From Ruegeria sp. EL01 (lineage in GTDB: Bacteria > Pseudomonadota > Alphaproteobacteria > Rhodobacterales > Rhodobacteraceae), in the NCBI RefSeq assembly GCF_900313035.1, contig NZ_OMPS01000021.1:1-64000 (forward strand): a DNA stretch of 64,000 nucleotides, written 5' to 3'. A model generated the notes under the pieces. The model made no database searches. It was not told the DNA's origin and saw only the letters and a list, made by a program, of their open reading frames with translations. The position numbers and the translations under genes are program-made. This document shows, in pieces, positions 41,752 through 50,960 of the stretch (the stretch's first letter is position 1; every line of letters starts with the position of its first letter).

Positions 41752-43710
41752 ATGGCCCTGGACTCACAGTCAGTCTCCCTTACTTTTCCCGATGGCAATT
41801 CCCGATCCTATGACGCAGGTGTCACGCCAGCGCAGGTCGCTGCCGATATCTCAACCTCGCTGGCCAAAAAGGCCATCTCGGCCACGGTAAATGGCCAGCA
41901 CTGGGACCTGCAATGGCCCATCGAGTCTGATGCGCAGATCGCCCTTCACACCATGAAAGACGAAGAGCAGGCGAACGAGCTGGTGCGCCATGACCTTGCG
42001 CATATCATGGCCCGCGCCGTGCAGGAAATCTGGCCCGACACCAAGGTCACCATCGGCCCGGTTATCGAAAACGGCTGGTACTATGACTTTGATCGCGCCG
42101 AACCGTTTACACCGGAAGATCTAGGCCTCATCGAGAAGAAGATGAAAGAGATCATCAACAAGCGCGACGCTGTGCGAACCGAAGTCTGGGACCGCGACCG
42201 CGCGATCCAGTTCTACACGGAGAATGATGAGCCCTATAAGGTCGAATTGATCGAAGCCATCCCAGGCGACGAGCCGCTGCGCATGTATTGGCATGGCGAC
42301 TGGCAGGATTTGTGCCGTGGCCCGCATCTGCAACATACCGGTCAGGTCCCGGGTGATGCGTTCAAGCTGATGTCCATCGCCGGAGCCTACTGGCGCGGCG
42401 ACAGCGACCGCGCGATGTTGCAGCGTATCTATGGTGTGGCCTTTACCGGCAAAGAAAAGCTTAAGGCCCACCTGCATATGCTGGAAGAGGCCGCCAAGCG
42501 TGATCACCGCAAGCTGGGCAAGGAAATGGACCTGTTCCACATGCAGGAAGAGGCCCCCGGTCAGGTGTTCTGGCACCCCAATGGCTGGACCGTCTATACC
42601 GAGTTGCAGGATTACATGCGCCGCAAACAACGCGCGGGTGGCTATCGTGAGATCAACACGCCTCAGGTCGTGGACCGCAAGCTGTGGGAAGCCTCTGGTC
42701 ACTGGGACAAATATCAAGAGCACATGTTCATCGTCGAAGTCGAAGAGGAACATGCCAAGGAAAAAGCCGTCAACGCACTTAAGCCGATGAACTGTCCGTG
42801 TCATGTGCAGATATTCAATCAGGGCCTTAAATCCTATCGCGACCTGCCCCTGCGGTTGGCCGAGTTCGGATCATGCTCGCGCTACGAACCCTCTGGCGCG
42901 TTGCATGGCATCATGCGCGTCCGCGGATTCACTCAGGATGACGGGCATATCTTCTGCACCGAAGATCAGATTCAGGACGAATGCGCCAAGTTCATCAACT
43001 ACCTTGCGGATGTCTATTCCGATTTGGGCTTTGACAAGTTCGAGATCAAATTCGCCACTCGTCCGGAAAAGCGCGTTGGCAGCGACGAGAGCTGGGACCA
43101 TGTCGAGCGCGCACTTGAATCTGCCATCAAGGCAACCGGGCGAGAGTTCACACTGGAACCCGGGGATGGCGCGTTCTACGGGCCCAAACTGGACTTCTAC
43201 CTGACCGACGCCATTGGCCGGGTCTGGCAGTGCGGCACCTTCCAGGTTGACCCGAACTTGCCCGAACGGCTGGGCGCGACCTACATCGCCGCAGATGGCA
43301 GCAGACAGCGCCCTTATATGTTGCACCGGGCCTGCCTGGGCTCATTCGAACGCTTCGTCGGCATCATGATCGAAGAACATGCGGGTAAGCTGCCCTTCTG
43401 GCTGGCCCCACGTCAGGTCGTGGTGACTTCGATCACGTCTGACGCAGACGATTACGTGAACGAGGTCGTTGCCCAACTGCAAGCTGCAGGCGTGCGCGCC
43501 GAAGCGGATATCCGCAACGAAAAGATCAACTACAAAGTCCGGGAACATTCTGTTGGCAAAGTCCCGGTCATACTGGCCATCGGCCACCGCGAAGTCGACG
43601 AGCGCACCGTCAGCGTCCGTCGTCTTGGTGAAAAACAAACGCAGGTTCAACCGCTTGAGGCTGTAACAAAAGAGCTGGCACAGGCGGCAACCCCGCCGGA
43701 TCAGTTGTAA
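41752..43710 (+). CDS. thrS: threonine--tRNA ligase
   Basis: 652 residues from the ATG at 41752, with GAGGAGAG upstream; the in-frame extension to 41629 is not typical. The order of domains is canonical: TGS (about 1-65), a second additional domain with [18 protein letters not shown] and the VDxG-like region, the class II core (from about 245, including [20 protein letters not shown] and [10 protein letters not shown] with the zinc-binding Cys), motif 3 ([20 protein letters not shown]), then the anticodon-binding domain ([20 protein letters not shown]). Cytoplasmic. Confidence 0.96.
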   Translation: MALDSQSVSLTFPDGNSRSYDAGVTPAQVAADISTSLAKKAISATVNGQHWDLQWPIESDAQIALHTMKDEEQANELVRHDLAHIMARAVQEIWPDTKVTIGPVIENGWYYDFDRAEPFTPEDLGLIEKKMKEIINKRDAVRTEVWDRDRAIQFYTENDEPYKVELIEAIPGDEPLRMYWHGDWQDLCRGPHLQHTGQVPGDAFKLMSIAGAYWRGDSDRAMLQRIYGVAFTGKEKLKAHLHMLEEAAKRDHRKLGKEMDLFHMQEEAPGQVFWHPNGWTVYTELQDYMRRKQRAGGYREINTPQVVDRKLWEASGHWDKYQEHMFIVEVEEEHAKEKAVNALKPMNCPCHVQIFNQGLKSYRDLPLRLAEFGSCSRYEPSGALHGIMRVRGFTQDDGHIFCTEDQIQDECAKFINYLADVYSDLGFDKFEIKFATRPEKRVGSDESWDHVERALESAIKATGREFTLEPGDGAFYGPKLDFYLTDAIGRVWQCGTFQVDPNLPERLGATYIAADGSRQRPYMLHRACLGSFERFVGIMIEEHAGKLPFWLAPRQVVVTSITSDADDYVNEVVAQLQAAGVRAEADIRNEKINYKVREHSVGKVPVILAIGHREVDERTVSVRRLGEKQTQVQPLEAVTKELAQAATPPDQL

Positions 43711-43732
43711 CATTCGGCAGCAAATCGCCAAA

Positions 43733-43760
43733 AATCCGGCCCCGGCTTAGGGGCCGGATT
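43733..43760 (+). terminator. hairpin downstream of thrS
   Basis: An 11-bp stem AATCCGGCCCC / GGGGCCGGATT with a 6-base loop, 22 bp after the thrS stop. It is followed by an A/T-rich stretch rather than a plain T-run. It likely separates thrS from the bufferin operon. Confidence 0.6.
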
Positions 43761-43931
43761 GAAACAATTAACAATTTTCAATTCAAAAACAATTTGTTAA
43801 CCTGCAAGAGCGCATGACGTTCTTTGACGGGCTTGTGAGACACGGGCTCGTGAATTTAACTGTGCCGTACATGCCATTACCTTTGTCACTGTCACAAGCA
43901 GACATACGCAGTCATTAAGAGGATTACCGAG

Positions 43932-44234
43932 ATGTCGAACACCGCAAAAACCCTGGTTATCGCAAGCGCCGTCGCCGCAGCCGTTTCGGGCGCCGCCACC
44001 ACAGCATCTGCACAAGCCAAAGAGAAATGCTATGGCGTTTCGCTGGCCGGTCAGAACGACTGTGCAGCAGGCCCCGGCACAACCTGCGCCGGCACCTCGA
44101 CCGTTGATTATCAGGGCAACGCATGGACTTTGGTTGATGCTGGCACCTGCGCAGATATCGAACTGCCTGCCGAAGCAAATGGCACCGCGCGCAAGGGTTC
44201 GCTGGAAGCACTGGACCGCGATCTGCCGGCATAA
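43932..44234 (+). CDS. bufA1: bufferin-type RiPP precursor (DUF2282, BufA1)
   Basis: 100 residues. The N-terminal 27 residues are a Sec signal peptide ([21 protein letters not shown]), as in all DUF2282 precursors. The core begins [15 protein letters not shown], then [14 protein letters not shown] and DAGTCADI; it holds four cysteines (residues 33, 44, 52, 73), the positions modified in bufferins to thiooxazole-type copper-binding groups. A short Asp/Glu-rich tail follows. The partner enzyme genes lie directly downstream after a hairpin. In characterised systems copper induces the operon and the product buffers copper. Confidence 0.88.
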   Translation: MSNTAKTLVIASAVAAAVSGAATTASAQAKEKCYGVSLAGQNDCAAGPGTTCAGTSTVDYQGNAWTLVDAGTCADIELPAEANGTARKGSLEALDRDLPA

Positions 44235-44255
44235 GTTTCGGCCAGACATGTTTGG

Positions 44256-44286
44256 GGGGCGGGCCGTATCGCCCGCCCCTTTATTT
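44256..44286 (+). terminator. terminator-like hairpin inside the bufferin operon
   Basis: A 9-bp GC-rich stem GGGGCGGGC / GCCCGCCCC with loop CGTATC, followed by TTTTATTT. It lies 22 bp after the precursor stop and 27 bp before the start of the MNIO gene. Its position suggests partial termination that leaves precursor mRNA in excess over enzyme mRNA. Confidence 0.75.
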
Positions 44287-44305
44287 GTGATCAAGGAACT
44301 GACAA

Positions 44306-45163
44306 ATGCTGGACAATGCACTCAGGTCAAACCGTCTGCCCGCAGCACCGGGCGTTGGATACAAGCCGCAGCACTTTGCTCAGATTCTTGAACAGTCCAA
44401 GCCAGTCGAATGGCTTGAGATTCACGCAGAAAACTACATGGGTGATGGCGGTCGGCCCTTGGCGCAACTGCGCCATTTGTCAGAGCAATTCCCAATTTCA
44501 GTGCACGGTGTTGGCCTTTCCATCGGCAGCGAAGGACCGCTGGATGCCGATCATCTTGCCCGGTTGAAGCATCTGGTGGGTTGGCTGAACCCAGCCAGCT
44601 TTTCCGAACATCTGGCATGGTCCACGCATGACAGCCATTTTCTGAACGACCTTCTGCCCTTGCCCTACACGGACGCAACTTTGGCCAACATCTGCCACCA
44701 CATTGATCAGGTGCAGGAAACTGTCGGGCGGCAGATGCTGCTTGAAAACCCTTCAAGCTATCTGGCCTTTGAAGAAAGCACCTGGTCCGAGCCCGATTTC
44801 CTTCGAGAAATTGCGCGGCGCACCGGCTGCGGTCTGTTGCTGGACGTAAACAACGTATTTGTGTCGGCCACTAATCTGGATTTCTCACCGCAAGGCTATA
44901 TCGACGCCTACCCACTGGAAAAGGTCGGCGAAATCCACCTTGGTGGGCATGACGAAGATGAAGACGACCAAGGACACCCTCTGCTGATTGACAGCCATGG
45001 GCGCGAAGTTGTGGACCCGGTCTGGGCACTGCTGGACTATGTCCTTGACCGCTCGGGCCCGAAACCGGTTTTGGTCGAATGGGATACGGATGTCCCCGAT
45101 TGGCCCGTTCTACGGGACGAGGCTGTGCGCGCTCAAACAGCGTTGGAGCGGATACCGGCATGA
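44306..45163 (+). CDS. bufB: multinuclear non-heme iron oxidative enzyme (MNIO, DUF692), BufB
   Basis: 285 residues. The TIM-barrel metal-binding residues are all visible: LEIHAENYMGDGG (39-50), HGVGLSIGS (67-75), FSEHLAWS (99-106), ENPSSYL (147-153), LLDVNNVF (178-185), EIHLGGHDED (209-218), DSHG (229-232) and VEWD (257-260). MNIO enzymes hold two or three iron ions and modify cysteines in RiPP precursors; with the DUF2282 partner, heterocycle formation is expected. The next gene overlaps as ATGA. Confidence 0.93.
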   Translation: MLDNALRSNRLPAAPGVGYKPQHFAQILEQSKPVEWLEIHAENYMGDGGRPLAQLRHLSEQFPISVHGVGLSIGSEGPLDADHLARLKHLVGWLNPASFSEHLAWSTHDSHFLNDLLPLPYTDATLANICHHIDQVQETVGRQMLLENPSSYLAFEESTWSEPDFLREIARRTGCGLLLDVNNVFVSATNLDFSPQGYIDAYPLEKVGEIHLGGHDEDEDDQGHPLLIDSHGREVVDPVWALLDYVLDRSGPKPVLVEWDTDVPDWPVLRDEAVRAQTALERIPA

Positions 45164-45921
45164 GCGTATCCCAGGCAGAATTTCAGGCGGCCTTACTGGA
45201 CGCACAGGTCCCTGTCCCAAATGGCCTGACAGACGCCATGGCACAACCTGCTGGTCGCCGCTTTAGCGTATACCGCAACAATGTGGCTGTATCTTTGACC
45301 GAAGCGATGCATCAAGCCTTTCCTGTCATCACCAAGTTGCTTGGTACGCAGAATATGGATGGCCTTTCAGGGATCTTCCTGCGTCAGCACCCGCCGTCGT
45401 CGCCCCTGATGATGTTCTACGGCGAAGAATTTCCGAATTTTCTGGCCGACATGCCCCAGCTGTCACATCTGGGATACCTGCCCGACGTCGCCCGGTTAGA
45501 GCTGGCATTGCGGCACTCTTACCATGCCGCCGACAGTCAGGCCGCACCAGAGGATGCACTGGCCGTGTCGCCCGAGGCGGTCATGCAAGCCCGGCTGACC
45601 TTCGCACCGTCGATGCAGATTGTTCGCTCGGACTGGCCGATTTTCGCGATCTGGCGGCTCAACACCGAAGCAGACGCGCCAAAACCCGAGGCCCAGGCCC
45701 AGGATGTTCTGATTACGCGGCCCGAATACGACCCAATCCCGCAGGCCCTGCCATCAGGCGGAGCGGCTTGGATTGAACGCCTTCAAAATGGCGAAACTAT
45801 TGGCGGCGCGTTTGAAAAAACCGCTGCAGAAACACCCGAATTTGACCTTGGCACCACTTTGGCACTGCTTTTGCAGGGCGGTGCGCTAACTTCTGTGACT
45901 ATCGAAAGGCTGGAGATATGA
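45160..45921 (+). CDS. bufC: DUF2063 (HvfC/BufC family) recognition partner of MNIO
   Basis: 253 residues from the ATG at 45160, overlapping the MNIO stop. The N-terminal DUF2063 part carries FSVYRNNVAVSLTEAMHQAF and LRQHPPSSPLMMFYGEEF; LGYLPDVARLELALRHSYHA follows, all typical of BufC/HvfC. This partner is thought to present the precursor to the MNIO enzyme. The C-terminal half is more variable. It overlaps the DoxX gene start by four bases (ATGA), so the last three genes are translationally coupled. Confidence 0.9.
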   Translation: MSVSQAEFQAALLDAQVPVPNGLTDAMAQPAGRRFSVYRNNVAVSLTEAMHQAFPVITKLLGTQNMDGLSGIFLRQHPPSSPLMMFYGEEFPNFLADMPQLSHLGYLPDVARLELALRHSYHAADSQAAPEDALAVSPEAVMQARLTFAPSMQIVRSDWPIFAIWRLNTEADAPKPEAQAQDVLITRPEYDPIPQALPSGGAAWIERLQNGETIGGAFEKTAAETPEFDLGTTLALLLQGGALTSVTIERLEI

Positions 45922-46436
45922 CTGCCCTGATCTCACTTCACAACAACGTTCTGGGAAAGGTGGACCACACGTCCAGCTGGCTAACCCCCACGCTTGCACG
46001 GCTGGTGTTTGTCGCCGTCTTGCTGATCTATTACTGGAATTCGGCCATGCTAAAGATCGACGGTTCGATCTTTTCGCCTTCTGCCGGTGCATTTGGCCAG
46101 ATCTTTCCAAAAGCGGCCGAGGCGGTGCTGTACGATGTTACGCAGATGACCCTGTTCCAGCGTGTCGTCATCTTCTTTGGCACCGTTGCGGAATTTGTTC
46201 TGCCCGCCCTACTGCTGGTGGGCTTGTTCACTCGATTGGCAGCCCTCGGGTTGATCGTGTTTGTCTGGGTACAAACATTTGTCGACGTCACCGGCCATGG
46301 CGTGAAGCTGGGCGGTCTGTTTGATGCAGCGCCGTCGATTATGGACCAACGAACTTTGTGGACGTTCTTGTTGCTGATCATCGTGATCAATGGCGCAGGC
46401 CCACTGTCGCTGGACCGGATCCTGCGCCTTAAGTAA
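45918..46436 (+). CDS. DoxX family membrane protein of the bufferin operon
   Basis: 172 residues with four predicted transmembrane helices (LARLVFVAVLLIYYWNSAM, VVIFFGTVAEFVLPALLLVG, LAALGLIVFVWVQTFVDVTG, LWTFLLLIIVINGAGPL). The family is DoxX/SURF4-like. Such genes often close bufferin operons; a role in export or redox support is suspected, not proven. Overlap with bufC as ATGA supports co-expression. Confidence 0.85.
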   Translation: MTALISLHNNVLGKVDHTSSWLTPTLARLVFVAVLLIYYWNSAMLKIDGSIFSPSAGAFGQIFPKAAEAVLYDVTQMTLFQRVVIFFGTVAEFVLPALLLVGLFTRLAALGLIVFVWVQTFVDVTGHGVKLGGLFDAAPSIMDQRTLWTFLLLIIVINGAGPLSLDRILRLK

Positions 46437-46437
46437 T

Positions 46438-46806
46438 TTAGAAATGCGCCTTGGGCTCGTCCGGTTTTCCCGCGGCCAGCCCAAGGACACCGGCGACGCC
46501 GGCAAAGGCAATTGGGAACATCGTGAAGACACCAAAACCAAACGCGTAGTACATCCCTGCTGCGGACAACAACAACAAGATGCCCGCGATCAAAGCGCGG
46601 GCATGGGCCATAGCGCCACCCACAATTGCCAAAAGCGGTGCAATGATCGAAGCGGCCTGGATTAAATCCGGATTTTCGACCTGCTCCGCGACCCCCTCGA
46701 TATCGCCGAAATGGTTGATCACTTCGACATACCCATATCCAAAGAAGCCGACGATCATGCCGATCAAACCGGAAATGACGCCCAAAATCATGGCAGCGTT
46801 ACGCAT
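46438..46806 (-). CDS. small multipass membrane protein, hypothetical
   Basis: 122 residues with about four hydrophobic segments (MILGVISGLIGMIVGFFGYG, IIAPLLAIVGGAMAHARALI, AGILLLLSAAGMYYAFGFG, FPIAFAGVAGVLGLAAG). GAGGA lies seven bases before the ATG at 46806. I do not recognise a characterised family, though similar small proteins are common in bacteria. It is convergent with the DoxX gene with one base between stops. Confidence 0.7.
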   Translation of the reverse strand: MRNAAMILGVISGLIGMIVGFFGYGYVEVINHFGDIEGVAEQVENPDLIQAASIIAPLLAIVGGAMAHARALIAGILLLLSAAGMYYAFGFGVFTMFPIAFAGVAGVLGLAAGKPDEPKAHF

Positions 46807-46847
46807 AAACTATCCTCGCAGTTGCGAATGAGCAGATAAGTACTGGA

Positions 46848-47165
46848 TCAGGAAACACCAAGCTTTGATCGTGTTTCGGCAGTCCAGCCAAGCAAAAACA
46901 CCCCGTCCTTTTCGATCAGGGGGCGCTTCATCAGCGTGGGGTGGTCTTTCAACAACTCCATCGGTGCGCGGGCACGCTGTTCTTCATCCAGCCCGCGCCA
47001 GGTTGTTGACCGTGTATTGAGCAAAGCCTCGCCGAACTCGGCAAAAGCCTGCGACAGCACAATGTCTGGCACTCCGTCGTTTCTGACATCCGAGAATTCA
47101 GCATCTGGCAACATTTTCAGCGCCTTACGGCATGTGTCGCACGTCTTCAGACCATAAAGGCGCAT
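46848..47165 (-). CDS. ArsC/Spx-family thioredoxin-fold protein
   Basis: 105 residues. The N-terminal MRLYGLKTCDTCRKALKML carries a CxxC motif in the ArsC/Spx fold, and the C-terminal PTLMKRPLIEKDGVFLLGW is the family signature (RP-x-hydrophobic). It matches the YffB/ArsC-like group often annotated as arsenate reductase family protein. Whether it reduces arsenate is unknown. Upstream, a TTG codon could add one residue. Confidence 0.86.
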   Translation of the reverse strand: MRLYGLKTCDTCRKALKMLPDAEFSDVRNDGVPDIVLSQAFAEFGEALLNTRSTTWRGLDEEQRARAPMELLKDHPTLMKRPLIEKDGVFLLGWTAETRSKLGVS

Positions 47166-47380
47166 CAATTTCCTGCTCCTGCGTTTGACTCAGTTTTGGG
47201 CATACCCGCCCATTTCTGGCGGTAATTCTTGATTTTTTACTTCACCATGCAATGTTGAAAAAGGTGAAACATGCAATTCGGACTGTATCTTGTTCTGGAA
47301 ACAGTAAAGATTTGCCGTTTCTCCAATCACGGCCCCCACCAATTTGTGGGACAATGCGTAAGTAGAAGGAGACACGGGAC

Positions 47381-47587
47381 ATGCCAACCGGCACCGTGAA
47401 ATGGTTCAATACCACGAAAGGCTATGGGTTTATTGCCCCTGATGAAGGGGGCAAAGATGTGTTTGTTCACATCTCAGCCGTAGAACGGTCCGGCCTGACC
47501 GGACTAGCAGACAATCAGAAAGTCTCATACGAGTTGGAGGACGGACGTGACGGCCGCCAAATGGCTTCTGATCTAAAACCCCTGTAA
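47381..47587 (+). CDS. cold-shock domain protein
   Basis: 68 residues. The nucleic-acid motifs KWFNTTKGYGFI and DVFVHISAVER are RNP1- and RNP2-like and complete the single OB-fold of CspA-type proteins. AAGGAGA precedes the ATG. The 5' region (47169-47380) is about 210 bp and AT-rich and could hold a long leader that responds to temperature; no structure was computed. A GC-rich inverted repeat follows the gene at 47626-47653. Confidence 0.93.
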   Translation: MPTGTVKWFNTTKGYGFIAPDEGGKDVFVHISAVERSGLTGLADNQKVSYELEDGRDGRQMASDLKPL

Positions 47588-47670
47588 TGCCCCCCTGCCC
47601 CGCGCCGGGAGTATCAATTAAGGTTGGCGGCCAATTTCCGGCCGTTAGCCGCCCCCTATCGGCATCTGCC

Positions 47671-47979
47671 TTATCCCCGTGCTGGCGTCTCTGCAGCATG
47701 CGTTAGCCAGTTTTGGCCCATAGCAACGATGCAGGACGTGCCCGTTGCATAGGTCACGACCATCGTCCAGTCGCCCCTCTCACTGCTCCAAACCTCCATG
47801 ACCTGCTCTGGTCCGCGAACCCCGCTCGCCACACGCTCTGATCTGAATTGGCGCTTCAATTTGTCATGAAGCCTTCCGGTCGGCTCACAAATAACCTCGG
47901 CGATGGGAGATTTGGCCAGCGCCGGTGCAGTCAGCCCAAGGGAAAGACATAGAATAGGAATAACTGAGACACGTGTCAT
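47671..47979 (-). CDS. hypothetical secreted protein
   Basis: 102 residues from the ATG at 47979 (MTRVSVIPILCLSLGLTAPALA signal peptide); an upstream extension to 48009 is less likely. The mature part holds two cysteines (EVICEPT and GTSCIVA) and a VMEVWSSERGDWTMVVTY stretch. No known domain is recognised. It probably acts in the periplasm. Confidence 0.65.
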   Translation of the reverse strand: MTRVSVIPILCLSLGLTAPALAKSPIAEVICEPTGRLHDKLKRQFRSERVASGVRGPEQVMEVWSSERGDWTMVVTYATGTSCIVAMGQNWLTHAAETPARG

Positions 47980-48041
47980 GAAACCAACGTAACAGTTCCA
48001 TGACGACACGTATAGACAAACGCTATCTTTCAGAGTCGAAT

Positions 48042-48947
48042 TTAGCGAATGATGGCCTCAAACTCACGCCACTCCCGCGCGGTCATCCCCGAGTTTTCCT
48101 GGGTGACGGTCTCTCCGGCTAGCATACGGCGCAGACTGTCGACCATCTGAGCGGATAGGTTGGCGGCACCAAGGCGGTAATCCTCAAAGGCTTTGTACGC
48201 AAACGGAACCCAATCAGCCACGATCTTGCACATCATATCGGCGTAAATCCGGATCTCGTATTGCGCATGCGGATCTGCGCGCAAACGCAGGAAATGGAAC
48301 AGGTTGTGCAAATCTACCTTCCAATACCACTGCGTATAGATGTTTGCCGGAAGGTTCATCCGCGCCAACTCTCGTGCCAGACCCTGCTGTCCGTCCTGAT
48401 TAATCATGGCTTCGTAATTGTCATAACACCGTGCGCTGTCCGCCTTGAGCATTTCCAATACGCGGGCGGCTTCTTCACCTTCCAGGGCCGCTCCGCGACC
48501 CTGATTGTTGACCTCGGACTGCGCGGCCACGTGTTCGGGCGCAGGAATGTAGAATTCACGATCCAGAATCGAATAGCGCGCAGAATATTCATTAACGTTT
48601 GCCGTGCGATGACGAATCCATTGGCGAGCCACAAAAACCGGCAGTTTGACATGCAGCTTGACCTCGCACATTTCAAACGGAGTCGAATGCCAGTGCCGCA
48701 TCAGATACCGGATCAGCCCTTCGTCATTTTGCACCGACTTTGTGCCCGTGCCGTATGAAACCCGAGCCGCCTGGCAAATCGCAGAATCGTCGCCCATATA
48801 GTCGATCACGCGAACAAACCCGTGATCCAGAACCTGGTGGGCAGTATACAGGTGGTCTTCCATTCCCGCTGCAACGACGCGGCGTGTTGGATGCGACTGC
48901 GCGCGTTGCGCTTCGATCTCGGCCAGTTGGTCGACAGACAGCGGCAT
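48042..48947 (-). CDS. thyX: FAD-dependent thymidylate synthase ThyX
   Basis: 301 residues from the ATG at 48947, with GGAAG just upstream; the in-frame extension to 48995 is unlikely. The ThyX signature [15 protein letters not shown] matches the RHRxxSxNExSxR pattern with Ala in place of the first Ser and Val before Asn. Further conserved parts are [18 protein letters not shown] and [20 protein letters not shown]. The enzyme makes dTMP from dUMP using methylene-THF and FADH2. The absence of a thyA in view does not show whether it is essential. Confidence 0.93.
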   Translation of the reverse strand: MPLSVDQLAEIEAQRAQSHPTRRVVAAGMEDHLYTAHQVLDHGFVRVIDYMGDDSAICQAARVSYGTGTKSVQNDEGLIRYLMRHWHSTPFEMCEVKLHVKLPVFVARQWIRHRTANVNEYSARYSILDREFYIPAPEHVAAQSEVNNQGRGAALEGEEAARVLEMLKADSARCYDNYEAMINQDGQQGLARELARMNLPANIYTQWYWKVDLHNLFHFLRLRADPHAQYEIRIYADMMCKIVADWVPFAYKAFEDYRLGAANLSAQMVDSLRRMLAGETVTQENSGMTAREWREFEAIIR

Positions 48948-49123
48948 GAAATCTTCCTTTCCGGTAATGAGTCGCCGACCACTATATCTCGTCATTCCCG
49001 CCGCCGAAACCGCGAGATGTGCCTGTTGGTGTGCATTTTTTAATTTGTGCTTCCCTGCCCCCTCGACTCGCCCCTTCAGCGCGCTAAGCTGACTCCAAGT
49101 TTAATCAAAAAAGGAAAGCCACA

Positions 49124-49552
49124 ATGGGGCTGACATATCTTCACACCATGGTCCGCGTGAAAGATCTGGAGAAATCCATGGCGTTTTATGAACTGCTCGG
49201 ATTGAAGGAGATACGCAGGTATGACAGCGAAGCCGGACGCTTTTCGCTGATTTTCCTGGCGCCTCCGGGTCAGGAAGAAGCACCGATCGAACTGACCTAC
49301 AACTGGGATGGTGACGACGAATTGCCAAGCGATAGCCGTCATTTTGGTCACCTCGCTTATGGCGTCGACAATATCTACGAGGCCTGTCAGCACCTTCAGG
49401 ACAACGGGGTTGAAATCAACCGTCCTCCGCGTGATGGACGAATGGCTTTTGTGCGATCTCCCGACAACATCTCGGTCGAATTGCTGCAAATTGGTGAGGC
49501 GCTGGCCCCAGCTGAACCCTGGAGCAGCATGGAAAACATCGGCCACTGGTGA
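49124..49552 (+). CDS. gloA: lactoylglutathione lyase (glyoxalase I)
   Basis: 142 residues. The first metal-site half TYLHTMVRVKDLEKSMAFYE and the later half FGHLAYGVDNIYEACQHLQD carry the His and Glu ligands of GloA; GMAFVRSP-like DGRMAFVRSPDNISVELLQIG ends the module. The enzyme detoxifies methylglyoxal-glutathione hemithioacetal. AAAGGAAAG precedes the ATG. The GTG start of the next gene overlaps its stop, so the DUF1194 pair is probably co-translated. Confidence 0.92.
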   Translation: MGLTYLHTMVRVKDLEKSMAFYELLGLKEIRRYDSEAGRFSLIFLAPPGQEEAPIELTYNWDGDDELPSDSRHFGHLAYGVDNIYEACQHLQDNGVEINRPPRDGRMAFVRSPDNISVELLQIGEALAPAEPWSSMENIGHW

Positions 49553-50250
49553 TCCGTCAATTGATAGCATTGGGGTTGGCCGCTTTGGCCAATCCGGTTC
49601 AGGCAGAGCCCTGTCGTCTGGCGCTGGCGCTCGCGCTGGATATATCGGTATCGGTCGACGAGTTCGAAGATACCCTGCAAAGACAAGGGCTTGCCGCAGC
49701 CCTGATCGCACCCGAAGTTCAGGAAGCTTTTTTTGCGTCGCCCATGCCTGTTGCGTTAGCGGTTTACGAATGGGGCGGGCGATCGAACCAGCATGTGATT
49801 CTGGATTGGCTGTTGATCGACGATGTAGGCGACCTGCTGGCCGCCTCGTCCCGGATAAGTCAGTCTGCCCGGTCCGATATCGGCTCTGCCACCGCTATGG
49901 GATATGCATTGGCCTTTGGCGCAACACTGATGCAAAAAGCGCCAGAGTGTCTGTTTCAAACTATCGATCTGTCTGGTGACGGCTCGAATAATGATGGGTA
50001 CGGCCCTCAGATCGCCTATCGGCATTTTCCTTTTGAAAACACTGTGGTCAACGGCTTGGTGATCAACGCCGCAGATTTCGAAGGCGAACTGTTTTTGATC
50101 CCGTTCTTTGAAAACAATGTTCTGCACGGCCCCGGCGCGTTTCTGGAAGTGGCGCAAGGGTTCGAAGACTTTGAGCGCGCCATGCGCAAGAAATTGGAGC
50201 GGGAACTGAAAGGACTGCAAATAGGCGCATTGCAAGGCGCTGACCCATGA
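49549..50250 (+). CDS. DUF1194 domain-containing secreted VWA-like protein, copy 1
   Basis: 233 residues from a GTG start that overlaps the gloA stop as GTGA. A signal peptide (IRQLIALGLAALANPVQA) precedes EPCRLALALALDISVSVDEFED, whose DISVSVD matches the DxSxS metal-ion-dependent adhesion site of von Willebrand factor A domains. IDLSGDGSNNDGYG carries the second conserved Asp. DUF1194 proteins are common in alphaproteobacteria with no known role. A second copy follows and overlaps. Confidence 0.85.
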   Translation: MIRQLIALGLAALANPVQAEPCRLALALALDISVSVDEFEDTLQRQGLAAALIAPEVQEAFFASPMPVALAVYEWGGRSNQHVILDWLLIDDVGDLLAASSRISQSARSDIGSATAMGYALAFGATLMQKAPECLFQTIDLSGDGSNNDGYGPQIAYRHFPFENTVVNGLVINAADFEGELFLIPFFENNVLHGPGAFLEVAQGFEDFERAMRKKLERELKGLQIGALQGADP

Positions 50251-50960
50251 CAGCCCGGGTTCTGGCCGTGTTGCTAAGCCTGCTGGCCGGGGCGGCTTCG
50301 GCCCAATGCCGTCAGGCCCTGGCATTGGGGCTGGATGTTTCCGGGTCCGTAGACAGCCGCGAGTATAGATTACAGATAGGTGGCCTGGCTGCGGCGCTGC
50401 GCCGTCCCGAAGTTAGTCAGTTGATCCTGTCGAACAGCGCTGCTTCGATACGGCTTGCGATCTTTGAATGGAGCGAACCCGGCCATCACAGAATGCTGTT
50501 GGATTGGAGAGACATTCGCTCGATCTCCGATCTGGAGCAAGTCAGTGCGAAGCTCCGTGCGGTTGCCCGGAGCTCTGCGCCACAAGGCACAGCCGTTGGA
50601 TCAGCCATGCAGTTCGGCGCGGGGCTGTTGGCGCAACAACAAGTTTGCTGGAAACGTACGTTGGATTTGTCGGGTGATGGGAAGCATAACCTCGGGCCGC
50701 ATCCTCGTGACGTGAAATCTGCCTTGCTTGCGTCTGGCATCACCATCAATGGTCTGGTGATCGGCGCAGATGATCCCAGTCACGGTGACAAGCGGTATGT
50801 TCAGATCGGCGAACTGTCCGCTTACTACAACAGCTGGGTCATCCTGGGGCAAAATGCGTTCGTCGAAGTCGCGCTGGGCTTTGAGGCCTATGAGGACGCC
50901 ATGACCCGCAAACTCATCCGGGAACTGGAAGGGCTGGTACTGTCAGATGCGCGCCCCTGA
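50247..50960 (+). CDS. DUF1194 domain-containing secreted VWA-like protein, copy 2
   Basis: 237 residues starting inside the stop of copy 1 (ATGA). The signal peptide (TARVLAVLLSLLAGAASA) is followed by CRQALALGLDVSGSVDSREY, again a DxSxS motif, and TLDLSGDGKHNLGPHPRDV. The order of motifs is the same as in copy 1, but they differ in sequence, so the duplication is old. The convergent MarR gene ends at the next base. Confidence 0.85.
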   Translation: MTARVLAVLLSLLAGAASAQCRQALALGLDVSGSVDSREYRLQIGGLAAALRRPEVSQLILSNSAASIRLAIFEWSEPGHHRMLLDWRDIRSISDLEQVSAKLRAVARSSAPQGTAVGSAMQFGAGLLAQQQVCWKRTLDLSGDGKHNLGPHPRDVKSALLASGITINGLVIGADDPSHGDKRYVQIGELSAYYNSWVILGQNAFVEVALGFEAYEDAMTRKLIRELEGLVLSDARP

